DNA from: Pleurodeles waltl
Taxonomy: Eukaryota; Chordata; Amphibia; Caudata; Salamandridae
Direction: 5' to 3'
Length of the DNA: 64,000 bases
Assembly: GCF_031143425.1 (NCBI RefSeq)
Contig: NC_090451.1
Location: forward strand, 353,470,339 to 353,534,338
Made by a program: the position numbers and the translations under genes. Within the stretch, counting starts at the first letter, position 1. Every line of letters begins with the position of its first letter. The notes under the pieces are model-generated. The model was not told where the DNA came from. It ran no database searches and saw nothing but the letters and a program-made list of their open reading frames with translations. Below, piece after piece: positions 32,087-45,103 of this stretch.

Positions 32087-34752
32087 CGATCTCAAGCATC
32101 CTGGCGGCTCCACAATGGACCCCCAGTACTGCTAAACCAGCTCTCTGAGGCTTGCACTGCATCTACGGCTGCTGCCACCTCACAGATGGGGTTCTGCCCT
32201 CCTGGGGTCTTAGCAGCTCAGTCCATGGAAGGCAAAACAAAGCATTTCCTTTGGGAGGAGGGTGTTACACCCTCTCCCTTTGGAAATAGGTGTTACAGGC
32301 TTGGGATGGGTAGCCTCTCAGAGCCTCTGGAAATGGTTTGAATGGTACAAACGTACCCTCCTTGCATAATCCAGTCTATACTGGTTCAGGGACCCCCAGT
32401 CCCTGCTCTGGCATGAAACTAGACAAAGGAAAGGGGAGTGACCATCCCCCTGTCCATCACCACCCCAGGGGTGGCGGCCAGAGATCCTCCTGATTCTCCC
32501 TGGCATTAGCCATCTTGGATTCTAAGGTGTGGGGGCTTTCTGGGAGCATCTGAGTGGCCAGTGCCAGCAGGTGACTTCAGAGACCCCTCCTGGTAGGTGT
32601 ATACCTGGGTAGGTAGCCAATCCCCCTCTCAGAGCTCTTTAGGGTCTCTCCTCTGGGTGTTTCCTCAGATTCGGTTTGCAAGACTCCACCAAGACTCCTC
32701 TGCTTCAGCTTCTGACTGCTCCCGGAACTGCTGTAACTGCAACAAAGTGTCCAGGAAGGCTACTGTGACCCTGCAACTTCAGCTCCAGCCAGCAACTGCA
32801 GCAGTTTACAGGCTGTGCCTGCTTTGAGGACTGCCTGTCTTAATTTTGAACCAGAAAGACTGAAGGAATCTTCTGTGGAGTGACAGAGTCACTTCCCTGC
32901 TTCAGCAGGCACCTCTCTGCGATAACAGGTACTCTGGGACTCCTCCTTTCAATGAGCGTGATCCCTGGAACACAGGTCGTGGACCGAAGTGATCCTGACT
33001 GTCCAAAGGTTCAGCCATCCAAATTTGGTGGAGGTAAGAGCTTGCCTCCCCGTGCCAGACAGTAAACCTGTGCACCGCTTCTTCTGCAGCTCCTTGGGCG
33101 TCTGTGCACTACTTCCAAAAGTTCTTCGTACACGGCGTAGTTCAGGATCCCCGCACTCTATCCTGTGATGCACAGCTTCCTGAATTGTTCTCTAGCAGCG
33201 TGGGATCCCTTTGTGTAGTGCTGCGACGACTGCACTTTGCAACTCCTTTGTCCCCATGTCCTGGGACTCCTCTGGGTGCTGCCTGTTCTTCGGAGGGCTC
33301 TCTGAAGTGCTGATAGCCCCTGTGTCTCCCAGTTCGCGTCGAGACCCCCAGGTCCCTCCTGGGCCCGGGGAGCGCTTCTTTGCCACAAAATGCGTTCTTG
33401 TTTGAACCAATGCTTGCTGGTGGAATCCAGTGATGAAAACAGCCTGCATCCAACAACTGGACATGGACATCTCTTGCACCAAGCTGGAACCCGCAGCTGT
33501 CTTCTTTGGTATATTTCTGTACTTTTCTTCTAACTTGAGAATCCACTTTTGCACCTTCATCCACGTTGGCAGGGGCTCCTGTTCTTCCTGGACTCTTCAT
33601 TGACTTCTGGGCTTGATCTCCTCGCTTCACAGGTCTTCAGGTGCAGGAATCCATTGTTGGTTTCTTGCAGTCTTGCTTGGTCTTTGCAAAATCCTTTATT
33701 ACGACTTCTAGTTTGTTCTAAGGAAGCTTGTTGTACTTTACTCCTGCTTTCCTGGGCTCTGGGGTGGGGTATTTTACTTACCTTTGGTGTTTTCTTACAC
33801 TCCCAGCGCCCCTCTACACACTACACTTACCTAGGGGGGATACCAACATTTGAATTCCACTATTTTAGTATATGGTTTTTGTTTCCCCTAGGCCCTTTGC
33901 AATCTATTTTGTTTTTCAATGTTTGCACTATTCTATGACTGTTTACTTATATGATTTTGGTTACTAGTGTATATTTTGTGTATAATACTTACCGGGAATA
34001 GGAGTATTGCCTCTAAGATATTTTTGGCCTTGAGTTACTAAAATAAAGTACCTTTATTTTTGGTAACACTGAATATTGTCTTTTATTGTGTGTAAGTGTT
34101 GTGTGACTATAGTGGTATTACAAGAGCTTTGCATGTCTGCTTGGTTCTTACAAAATCTCTTATCACAACTTGTAGTGTGTCCTGAGGAAACTTGCTGTAC
34201 TTTACTCTTGCTTTCCTGGGCTCTGGGGTGGGGTACTTTACTTACCTTTGGTGTTTTCCTGCACTCCCAGCACCCCTCTACATACTACACTTGCCTAGAG
34301 GGGTATTCGTGATTCGCATTCCACTTTCTTCTTATATGGTTTGTGTCGCAACTAGGCCTATTGCATCCTATTGTATTTTCTACTGTTTGCACTATTCTGT
34401 GACTATTAACTTACCTGATTTTGGTCTCTAGTGTATGTATTGTGTATAATACTTACTTCCAGAAGGAGTATTGCCTCTAAGATATTTTTGGCCTAGTGTC
34501 ACTAAAATGAAGTACCTTTATTTTTGGTAACACTGAGTATTGCCTTTTATTGTGTATAAGTACTATGTAACTACAGTGGTATTGCAGGAGCTTTGCATGT
34601 CTCCTAGTTCAGCCTTGGCTGCTCTACTACAGCTAACCCTAGACAGCCTAAGCTGCTCGACACTGCCTACATTTCACTAAGGTGTATCACTGGACCTGGT
34701 ATAAGGTGGAAGTACCTCTGGTACCCACTACAAACCAGGCCAGCTTCTCACA
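32087..34752 (+). mobile_element. Degenerate LTR-A, 5'-truncated, with internal duplication
   Basis: The sequence follows LTR-A from about its first third (CTGCCCTCCTGGGGTCTTAG, GACTAGACAAAGG-type block, GGTGGAGGTAAGAGC near 33030, AATAAAGTACC near 34041) to the LTR end CCAGCTTCTCACA at 34752. It is much more diverged than the other copies, so it is old. A segment is tandemly duplicated (separate entry). Confidence 0.8.
33640..34570 (+). repeat. 464-bp tandem duplication within LTR-A
   Basis: GTACTTTACTCCTGCTTTCC at 33733 recurs (one change) at 34197, and AAGTACCTTTATTTTTGG near 34045 recurs near 34510, both offset by 464-465 bp. The LTR 3' region including the polyadenylation area therefore occurs twice; in the second copy AATAAA reads AATGAA. 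Confidence 0.85.
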
Positions 34753-36593
34753 GTGGGTCACTGCATATAGTGACCAACCCCCTTTTAGGGCTACTTAAGG
34801 GCTCCCCGAGGGTGGGTCCTCCGATTCGTCGAGCAAGAACTCTCTGCAAGACTCTTCTTCTACTGGCCTCTGGAACCCCTGCTGGTCTGCCTTGGGAACT
34901 GAAACTAGACTATCCATTTGGGAGAGCTCCCACGCAACATTGTTTCTCTAGCTCCTGCAAGATATCAGCAACATCTGTGGTTGTTCATCCTTCCCGGTCA
35001 CAAGGACTCTGTTTGCATCCTAGAAGCAAAAAGAAATCTCTCTTTGAGTTAAAGAGTCACTCCAGTGCATCTGCAGGCACCTCAAGATGACAACGACCGG
35101 CTGGTGGATCCTGCTGTCCTACAGACATCAAAAGGCTCTGCAACACAAGTGGTGGTTCTGTGGTCCTCTCTGGGTCTAACCTGTCTTCTTACCAACTTGG
35201 GAGACGGTGGGCCCTTACTGCAGCCACTAAAATGGAATCCCTGTGAACCATGACTAGTGCTCTTGCCAAGGCTTGTTGACTCTTCCTCCAGGAGGGTCCA
35301 AGAAGCCCCAGCCTCCAGCACTCTGCAACTCCAAGTTCACCTTCCACTCTGCATCTCCTGCAATGTGGGACTCTTGTTTTGTTGTGCTGCTGAGGCCTCC
35401 CTGCGACTCCCTGTGTCTGCTGCCAGTGGGTCACTTGTGAGGGCTCCTCTGACTCCAGCTGGATTTTCTCCCTGCTTAAGGTTTTTTCTGACTCCCCTCT
35501 AAGGGTAGAGTCACTAGGACCTTGCTGAACCTCAAAAACCTACAATCTTCCTTGCAACAACTATTTGCATTTGCCAAGGCTTGTTGGTGGTCCTGCGGGC
35601 CACTGACCCTCCTGCAATCCGGCGACCAACGTGCAACAGCTCGTTGGTGACTCCAAGGATACCCTGCATCACCTGGACTCCACAGCTGGACTTCTTCCTT
35701 CACCATCTTGAGGAATGTCACCTACAAGAGGGTGGGCATTGCCTACCTGCACTGCCTGGACATCTTTGAGTGGTCTGGACACTGTCCTCTTTTTTTTCAG
35801 GTTTTTCACATCCGGAATCCCCCCTTTGGGTTCCACAGACCTGGTCCCCAGGTCCCGGCAGGCGCTGGACAATCAAAGCGCCTACTGACTCCAACGAAGG
35901 TTTGCAATGTCACTTCACTCCACGCACCTGGGCTCCCTGGTGTTGGCTCTCCGATCTTCTGGGTATCCACGGGTGGGGGTACTACCCAACCTTCTTTATG
36001 CCAACTGGTTTCCTCGGGGTCCACTGGGAAGGGTCCTGAATCCATAAAAATCCAACCGCAACAGGTCTTTGGTACACCCGGCTCGATAACAACTCAGCAC
36101 CCGGGCGCCTGTGGGATTTCTGGTACTCACACCTCTGGTAATTTCTTACTCTCCCAGCCCCTGGGATCCTAACACACTTTCCTTGGTTGAGCTCCTCCAT
36201 TCTTATACCACTTTCTTAGTATATGATCCCCCCCCAAATATGGCCCCATGTATTTCTATACTATTCCTGTTTGGTTCTGGGTGTATATTTTGTGTGTAGA
36301 TATCAGCAAGAGGAGATATATCAATGTTAGTATAGTCTTTAGTGTTATAATAAAGAGTACTTTATTTTTGTAACACTTGGTGTGGTTCTTTCTTGTGTAA
36401 CAGTTACTGACTGCTGGGATATTGTAAGTGCTTTAAAAAACTCCCTCCTTGATAAGCCTGAGCTGCTCTCCGCAGCTACCCCTAGAGAGCTTTGGTTAGC
36501 TGGGCACCAAAACACTATCACTTAGGGTTGCCTGGGCTCAGTATAGGGTCACACACCACTGGTGTACACCATAAACTGAGCAAGCCTCCCACA
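34753..36593 (+). mobile_element. LTR-C, distant relative of LTR-A, 5'-truncated
   Basis: It keeps the LTR-A landmarks in order but at low identity: a promoter-like GGGCTACTTAAGGGCTCC (34787), GAGCAAGAACTCTCTGCAAG, a polyadenylation region (ATAAAGAGTACTTTATTTTT near 36350), the block AGCCTGAGCTGCTC and the LTR end GAGCAAGCCTCCCACA at 36593. It has no internal coding domain. The left end abuts the preceding LTR without a visible duplication. Confidence 0.7.
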
Positions 36594-38275
36594 ACGTGCC
36601 CTAACAAGCCTGCGGTGAGGGAGGGGTGCTTTAGTGTGGCTGTGTGCCCCCTTGTGACTGACCTGCTCGCCGAGTGTTACTGGCTCCTGCCCGCAATGCT
36701 GCTTCCGGTGCCTGCGGCTTCTTCTGGCTGCGAAGAGTTAACCTGGGCGAGGGGAGCATGGCCTGGGCATATCCTTCCTCACACGTGTTGTTGCCTCTGG
36801 AGCGCTTGCTGACAGACCTGCTCCCTGGACTCCAATGCCTTGCAGGGGTCTGCCTGCCCTCCTTCGCCTCCTCGTGTCACTCCCAGTATCCTGGGGTGCC
36901 TCACAGTCTTCTTCAGCCCTATCCTGGACTGCCATGGTACATCCTGCCTGGCGGTGTCTGCGATGTTCCGGTGGTTCCTGCCGGTGTCCTGGTTTGCGGT
37001 GCAGCCTTCTTCAGCCCGGTCCTGGGCCCTGGTGGTGCTACCTGCCTAGCGGTGGTTGCTGCTGGTGACCTGCGGTGCTGCGCAGCCTTCCTCAGCCCCG
37101 TCCTGGGCCGTGATGGTGCTTCCTACCTGGCGATGTCTCAGTTGCCGCTATGGTTGCTTTTGGTGTCCTGGAGGTCACAATCTTGATCTTGAGCAGCGGG
37201 GGTCCTCTTGTCCTGCCCATGAGCATAGTTCTCGTTTCCCAGGCTGAGGGGCGATTACCAGGCACAGTTGTGGACGTGCCTTGCGGCAGCGAAACAGCCC
37301 TAGCCTGCAGTGATTCTTGGGTCCACGACGGTGCAAGAAGGATCCTACACCAGCTTCGTGGACTGTGCAGTTGGCTGCTAGAAGACTGCTGGTTGCTTGT
37401 TTCTTCATTGCAGGGAATCCTCCATGCTTCTCCTGGTCTCCGGTAGGTGCTGTTTTTTCTTGATGCTCACAGACTGGCGGCCCTGTTGAAAGTAGGGGTC
37501 TCAGCCAAGGCAGCCCTTTTTATGCCCCACACAACCTTCCAAGTGTGAAGGGGAGAATTTGAAAGCAAGACCTACTATTGGACACTTAGTTTCACGCCCT
37601 TCCTTGGGAATTTGGTGCTCCTGTCCTCCCTTCCCGTGCCTTAAGCCTAGCAACAAGGGAAGGGTGGGGGTTGCCACTTTCTGTTGGAACCTTTGCGTGT
37701 CCTTTCTCTGTGTGGCATGCTCCTCTCATGCCGTAGCGGGGCACCCTCTGGGTGTGGGCCTTTGCCCTTTTTCACCCAGTTTTTTTCTGAAAATAGAGCA
37801 GTGTGTTTCAGCAGGGCAGTGGAGAGCTGCGCTGATGCCCCCTGCTTCAGGGTGCAATTCATTCCGACACACGGCAACAAAGGCAAACTAGAAAAGGCAC
37901 CACTTGCCATGTAATGTACAACACATTTTCACTCGACTTAGAAATCCCCAAAAGCCTGCTCAGGATGCCCGTACGGGCCAAGTGACTCATGGAAGTGGAG
38001 TGCGAATCAGGCACTTCTACCCGCATTGCCTATTTGTGTTACTGTGCTTCGGCTGTGTGCCTCATGGCCCCTGGCTCACCGCCGACCATGCAGCATCGTG
38101 CATAATGAAAAGCTTCATGGAGGGTGCTGTGCAGAAGGTCTTTCAGGTGTCTTGATCCCTTTGCATTCAATGCCCACCGTCCCTAAGGTTGACTCAATGT
38201 GGGAAGATGTAATGATTCTCTATACCCGACTATACATAGACCGAACAGCTATCCTGTGGGCTCTAAAATGTGAAT
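36594..38275. other. Unassigned sequence, GC-rich first half
   Basis: I recognise no gene or named element. 36890-37150 holds three or four degenerate repeats of about 75-95 bp with the words CTTCAGCCC, TCCTGGxCxxxxATGGT and CTGCCTGGCGGTG. The rest (37440-38275) is ordinary-looking sequence with small chance ORFs. I searched by eye for slc7a9-like exons on plus and saw none. Confidence 0.4.
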
Positions 38276-39895
38276 GATACTGTGGGAAGGTAGCATCTTT
38301 CTAGCCTTGTAAATCCCACTTTTGGCCTGTTTGTGAGTATATGTCCGGATGTTTTTACTGTCTCACTGGGATCCTGCTAGCCAGGGCCCAGTGCTCATAG
38401 TGAAAACCCTATGTTGTCAGTGTGTTTGATATGTGTTACTGGGATCCTGCTAGCCAGGACCCCAGTGCTCATAAGTTTGTGGCCTATATGTGTTCCCTGT
38501 GTGGTGCCTAACTGTATCACTGAGGCTCTGCTAATCAGAACCTCAGTGTTCATGCTCTCTCTGCTTTTAAAATTGTCACTGCAGGCTAGTGACTAATTTT
38601 ACCAATTCTCATTGGCACACTGGAACACCCTTATAATTCCCTATGGGCTGCATCATTTCTTTTGCCACCCATAGGGAGCTCAAACAATACTTACACAGGA
38701 CTGCCATTGCAGCCTGAGTGAAATAACGTCCACGTTATTTCACAGCCATTTTACACTGCACTTAAGTAACTTATAAGTCATCTATATGTCCAACCCTGCC
38801 TTGGTGAAGGTTAGGTGCAAAGTTACTTAGTGTGTGGGCACCCTGGCACTAGCCAAGGTGCCTCCACATTGTTCAGGGCAAATTCCCCAGACTTTGTGAA
38901 TGCGCGGACACCATTACACGTGTGCACTACATGTAGGTCAATACCTATATGTAGCGTCACAATGGTAACTCCGAACATGGCCATGTAACATGTCTAGGAT
39001 CATGGAATTGTCACCCCAATACCATTCTGGTATTGGGGGGAAAATTCCATGCATCCCTGGGTCTCCAGCATAGAGCCCAGGTACTGCCAACTAACTTTCC
39101 GGGGTCTCCTCTGCAGCTACTGCTGCTGCCACCCCTCAGGCAGGTTTCTGCCCTCCTGGGGCCTGGGCAGTCCAGTCCCAGGAAGGCAGAACAAAGGATT
39201 TCCTCTGAGAGAGGGTGTTACACCCTCTCCCTTTGGAAATTGGTGTGAAAGGTCTGGGAGGAGTAGCCTCTGCTGGGCTCTGGAAATGCTTTGAAGGGCA
39301 CAGATGGTGCCCTCCTTGCATAAGCCAGTCTACACCGGTTCAGGGATCCCCCAGCCCTGCTCTGGCACGAAACTGGACAAAGGAAAGGGGAGTGACCACT
39401 CCCCTGACCATCACCTCCAAGGGGAGGTGCCCAGAGCTCCTCCAGTGTGTCCCAGACCTCTGCCATCTTGGATGCAGAGGTGTGAGGGCACAATGGACAT
39501 CTCTGAGTAGCCAGTGCCAGCAGGTAACGTCAGAGACCCCTCCTGATAGGTGCTTACCTTTCTCTGTAGCCAATCCTCCTCTGTGGGCTTTTCAGGGTCT
39601 CTCCTGTGGGTATCTCACCAGATAACGAATGCAAGAGCTCACCAGAGTTCCTCTGCACTTCCCTCTTCGACTTCTGCCAAGGATCGACCGTTGACTGTTC
39701 CAGGACGCCTACATAACCGCAACAAAGTATCAAGAAGACTACCAGCAACATTGTAGCGCCTCATGCTGCCGGATTTCTCGACTGTTTTCTGGTGGTGCAT
39801 GCTCTGAGGGCTGTCTGCCCTCACCCTGCACTGGAAGCCAAGAAGAAATCTCCATTGGGTCGACTGAATCTTCCCCCTGCTAACACAGGCACCAA

Positions 39896-40051
39896 GGCCC
39901 GTATTTATACTTTTTTTAGCGCCGCATTTGCGCCGCTTTTTGGCGCAAAACGGCGCAAACCTACAAAATACAATGGCATTTTGCAAGTTTGCGCCGTTTT
40001 TGCGTCAAAAAACGACGCAAATGCGGCGCAAAAAAAGTATAAATACGGGCC
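39896..40051. mobile_element. Palindromic Harbinger-type MITE (156 bp)
   Basis: Perfect terminal inverted repeats start GGCCCGTATTTATACTTTTT, with GCGCCGC/GCGGCGC arms inside. The flanking CAA (39893-39895 and 40052-40054) is a 3-bp duplication, and other LTR-A copies show the uninterrupted site (GGCACCAAACTTCTGC near 25170). It is non-coding. Terminal sequence and 3-bp duplication suggest PIF/Harbinger; family assignment is inference. Confidence 0.9.
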
Positions 40052-41137
40052 CAAACTTCTGCCTCACCGGTCCTCTGGGTCCCCTCTCATCTTGACAAGC
40101 ATGGTCCCTGGAACACAGGAGCTGGGTCCAAGTGTCTTCGACAGTCCAGTGGCCCTTCTGTCCAAATTTGGTGGAGGTAAGTCCTTGCCTCCCCACGCCA
40201 GACAGTAATACTGCGTGAACTGCAGCTGCTCGGGCTTCTGTGCACTTTTACAAGACTTCCTTTGTGCACAGCCTAGCCCAGGTCCCCAGCACTCCGTACT
40301 GCATTGCCCAACTCGCTGAGTTGGACTCCGACGTTGTGGGACCCTCTTTTGTTGTTCTGAGTCGACCGTCGTCCTCAGATCTTCTAAGTGCCTGTTCCGG
40401 TACTTCGGTAGGTGCTGCCTGCTTCTGCGTGGGCACTCTGTATTGCTGAGCACCCCCTCTGTCTCCTCCTCCAAGGGGCGACCTCCTGGTGCTTTGTGGA
40501 CCCTATCAGCACCGAAAATCCTCCACCGCGACTCTTGCAGCTAGCAAGGCTTGTTTGCGGTCTTTCTGCGTGGAAACAACTCTGGTCAGAAGATGTCCCA
40601 CGGCGTGCTGGAGGATGCAGAGGAGAAGTTCCTGGCACCTTCCGTTGTTGCAGAATCTTCGGCTTCTTCCACCCGGAGGCAGCCCTATCGCACCTTCATC
40701 CGGGGTTTAGTGGGCTCCTGCCCCCCCTGGACACTTGCATACCTCTTGGACTTGGTCCCCTTCCTTTACAGGTCCTCAGGTTCAGGAGTTCGTCTTCAGT
40801 GCTTTGCAGTCAGTAGTTGTCTTTGCAGAATCCCCTATCTCGATTTTACTCTTTCTAGGATAGTAGGGTAACTTTACTCCTACTTTTCAGGGTCTTTGGG
40901 TGGGGTATCTTGGACACCCTTAGTGTTTTCTTACACTCCTAGCAACCCTCTACACACTACACTAGGCCTGGGGTCCATTTGTGGTTCGTATTCCAATTTG
41001 GAGTGTATGGTTTGTGTTTCCCCTAGGCCTATTGTCTCCTATTGCAATCTATTGTGTTCTACAGTATTTGCACTACTTTTCTAACTGTTTACTTACCTGA
41101 TTTTGGTTTGTGTGTATATTTTGTGTCAATTACTTAC

Positions 41138-44131
41138 TGTAGGAGGCTGGACTGGCTTGTAGTGGGTACCAAGAGGTACTTACACCTTGTACCAGGCCCA
41201 GGTATCCCTTATTAGTGTAGAGGGGTGTCTAGCAGCTTAGGCTGATAGAAAAGGTAGCTTAGCAGAGCAGCTTAGGCTGAACTAGGAGACGAGTGAAGCT
41301 CCTACAGTACCACTAGTGTCACTTGCACAATATCATAAGAAAACACAATACACAGATATACTAAAAATAAAGGTACTTTATTTTTATGACAATATGCCAA
41401 AGTATCTCAGTGAGTACCCTCAGTATGAGGATAGCAAATATACACAAGATATATGTACACAATACCAAAATATGCAGTAATAGCAATAGAAAACAGTGCA
41501 AACAATGTATAGTCACAATAGAATGCAATGGGGGCACATAGGGATAGGGGCAACACAAACCATATACTCTAGAAGTGGAATGCGAATCGCGAATGGACCC
41601 CAAACCTATGTGACCTTGTAGAGGGTCGCTGGGACTGTAAGAAAACAGTGAGGGTTAGAAAAATAGCCCACCCCAAGACCCTGAAAAGTGGGTGGAAAGT
41701 GCACCTAAGTTCCCCAAAGAGTACAGAAGTAGTGATAGGGGAATTCTGCAAGGTAGACCAACACCAGCAATGCGACAACGATGAATTTCCTGACGAGAGT
41801 ACCTGTGGAACAAGGGGACCAAGTCCAAGAGTCACGATCAAGTCGGGAGTGGGCAGATGCCCAGGAAATGCCAGCTGTGGGTGCAAAGAAGCTGCCACCA
41901 GATGGTAGAAGCTGTGGATTCTGCAAGAACGACAAGGGCTAGAAACTTCCCCTTTGGAGGATGGATGTCCCACATCGTGAAGAGTCGTGCAGAGGTGTTT
42001 CCGTGCAGAAAGACCGCCAACAAGCCTTGCTAGCTGCAAAGGTCGCGGTTAGGGTTTTTGGATGCTGCTGTGGCCCAGGAGGGACCAGGATGTCGCCAAT
42101 TGCGTGAGGAGACAGAGGGGGCGTCCAGCAAGACAAAGAGCCCACTCAGAAGCAAGCAGCACCTGCAGAAGTGCCGGAATAGGCACTACAAAGTGGAGTG
42201 AACCGGAGCTCACCTGAAGTCATAAAAGAGGGTCCCACTATGCCGGAGGACAACTCAGGAGGTCGTGCACTGTAGGTTAGAGAGCCGGGGACCCAGGCTT
42301 GGCTGTGCACAAAGGAAGTCCTGGAAGAGTGCACAGAAGCCGGAGCAGCTGCAAATCACGCGGTTCCCAGCAATGCAGTCTAGCGTGGGGAGGCAAGGAC
42401 TTACCTCCACCAAACTTGGACTGAAGAGTCACTGGACTGTGGGAGTCACTTGGACAGAGTTGCTGAGTTCAAGGGACCTCGCTCGTCGTGCTGAGAGGAG
42501 ACCCAGAGGACCGGTGATGCAGTCTTTTGGTGCCTGCGGTTGCAGGGGGTAGATTCCGTCGACCCACGGGAGATTTCTTCGGAGCTTCTAGTGCAGAGAG
42601 GAGGCAGACTACCCCCACAGCATGCACCACCAGGAAAACAGTCGAGAAGGCGCCTGGATCAGCGTGACAAGGTCGGAGTAGTCGTCTTTGCTACTTTGTT
42701 GCAGTTTTGCAGGCTTCCAGCGCTGTCAGCGGTCGATTCCTTGGCAGAAGGTGAAGAGAGAGATGCAGAGGAACTCTGATGAGCTCTTGCATTCGTTATC
42801 TAAGGAATTCCCCAAAGCAGAGACCCCAAATAGCCAGAAAAGGAGGTTTGGCTATTTAGGAGAGAGGATAGGCTAGCAACACCTGTAGGAGCCTATCAGA
42901 AGGAGTCTCTGACGTCACCTGCTGGCACTGGCCACTCAGAGCAGTCCAGTGTGCCAGCAGCACCTCTGTTTCCAAGATGGCAGAGGTCTGGAGCACCCTG
43001 GAGGAGCTCTGGGCACCTCCCAGGGGAGGTGCAGGTCAGGGGAGTGGTCACTCCCCTTTCCTTTGTCCAGTTTCGCGCCAGAGCAGGGCTGGGGGATAAC
43101 CTGAACCGGTGTAGACTGGCTCATGCAGAAATGGGCATCATCTGTGCCCATGAAAGCATTTCCAGAGGCTGGGGGAGGCTACTCCTCCCCAGCCCTAACA
43201 CCTTTTTCCAAAGGGAGAGGGTGTAACACCCTCTCTATGAGGAAGTCCTTTGTTCTGCCTTCCTGGGCCAAGCCTGGCTGGACCACAGGAGGGCAGAAAC
43301 CTGTCTGAGGGGTTGGCAGCAGCAGCAGCTGCAGTGAAACCCCGGGAAAGGTAGTTTGGCAGTACCCGGGTCTGAGCTAGAGACTCAGGGGATCATGGAA
43401 TTGTCTCCCCAATGCCAAAATGGCATTGGTGTGACAATTCCATGATTTTAGACATGTTACATGGCCATGTTCGGAGTTACCATTGTGATGCTATACATAT
43501 GTCGTGACATATGTTCAGTGCACGCGTGTAATGGTGTCCCCGCACTCACAAAGTCCGGGGAATTTGCCCTTAACAATGTGGCGGCACCTTGGCTAGTGCC
43601 AGGGTGCCCACACACTAAGTACCTTAGCACCCAACCTTTACCAGGAAAAGGTTAGACATATAGGTGACTTATAAGTTACTTAAGTGCAGTGGTAAATGGC
43701 TGTGAAATAACGTGGACGTTATTTCACTCAGGCTGCAAGGGCAGGCCTGTGTAAGAATTGTCAGAGCTCCCTATGGGTAGCAAAAGAAATGCAGCCCATA
43801 GGGATCTCCTGGAACTCCAATACCCTGGGTACCTCAGTACCATATACTAAGGAATTATAAGGGTGTTCCAGTATGCCAATGTAAATTGGTGAAATTGGTC
43901 ACTAGCCTGTTAGTGACAATTTGGAAAGAAAATGAGAGAGCATAACCACTGAGGTTCCGGCTAGCAGAGCCTCAGTGAGACAGTTAGTCATAACACAGGT
44001 AACACATACAGGGCACACTTATGAGCACTGGGGCCCTGGCTGGCAGGGTCCCAGTGACACATACAACTAAAACAACATGTATACAGTGAAATATGGGGGT
44101 AACATGCCAGGCAAGATGGTACTTTCCTACA
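41138..44131 (-). mobile_element. Solo LTR-A, antisense, CTTAC duplication, nested in another LTR-A
   Basis: On minus it begins TGTAGGAAAGTACC at 44131 and ends CCAGCCTCCTACA at 41138 (2994 bp). CTTAC at 41133-41137 and 44132-44136 is a perfect duplication. It is much closer in sequence to the other complete LTR-A copies than the host LTR around it, as expected for the younger of the two. ORFs in it correspond to LTR sequence only. Confidence 0.95.
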
Positions 44132-44436
44132 CTTACCTCCTAAGGGAGTATATCCTCTGAGATTCTTTTGGCATATTGTCACTAAAATAAAGTACCTTTA
44201 TTTTTAGTAACTCTGAGTACTGTGTTTTCTTATGATATAGTGCTAAGTTATATAAGTGGTATAGTAGGAGCTTTGCATGTCTCCTAGTTCAGCCTAAGCT
44301 GCTCTGCTATAGCTACCTCTATCAGACTAAGCTGCTAGAACACCTCTAATCTACTGATGAGGGATAACTGGACCTGGCAGAAGGTGTAAGTACCACAAGG
44401 TACCCACTATAAGCCAGGTCAGCCTCCTACAGATAC

Positions 44437-45103
44437 TGTCAACAAATCAATGGCTGATGGTAACTGACCCCCTATCCTAGTCAATGTATTTGGAGGGCTG
44501 ATCCTCACTGTGAATGACACTTGAAGCAAGGAATGGGTGAATGAGAGCCGACCAAAAAACATTATTTTTATTTTTTTTGTGTCTATTTATTATCTTTATT
44601 ACGCAAGCCTGGCGTACAACTAAAGCTAGCTTTAACACGGATCTTTACAGACACGAGAAAAGGATCTGTGAACCATGAGAGTTTAAGGAATAACCATCTT
44701 GTCACTAAGCATTCAGGGAAAAAGAACTGTCAGCTTTAGAATAACACATTAGCCTATAGCATACCTATTTCAGTAATTATTCATTGTAAATGAAGCATTG
44801 TCATTGGTTGGTTAGTTCCCAATTTAGCGAGTCGTCCCATCATCTCCCTTGCACACCCTGTACTATGGCTCGTGTCCTAGGTAATGCGGTGGCAAATAAC
44901 TAGCTTTATGGACTGCCTCTTTGATCAGTCCTAATATATTATAACTTTAAGATAATGGAACAGGTTCTTGGAAACCTACCTTAGCTTCATTATTGTTAAC
45001 ATCCTGTGAACATTTGCTAAAGATTTATATTTTGTTCATGACTTTTATACTGCATGAATTACGCAGCTTGATTTGACTAACATTTATGTCTTCTTTTGGT
45101 TAG
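44437..45103 (+). other. Host intron, left of the slc7a9 exon
   Basis: A/T-rich sequence not resembling the repeats elsewhere in the window; no features beyond the polypyrimidine tract and acceptor (CTTCTTTTGGTTAG) ending at 45103. Confidence 0.6.

Larger units (their letters stand above)
38281..44431 (+). mobile_element. Solo LTR-A with GATAC duplication, itself interrupted
   Basis: The LTR starts TGTGGGAAGGTAGC at 38281, runs to 41137, is split by an antisense solo LTR (41138-44131) and resumes at 44132 (or 44137 after the duplication) to end CAGCCTCCTACA at 44431. GATAC flanks it at 38276-38280 and 44432-44436, a perfect 5-bp target duplication. It also holds a 156-bp MITE at 39896-40051. 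There is no internal body, hence a solo LTR. It forms the left border of the host DNA with the slc7a9 exon. Confidence 0.95.
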
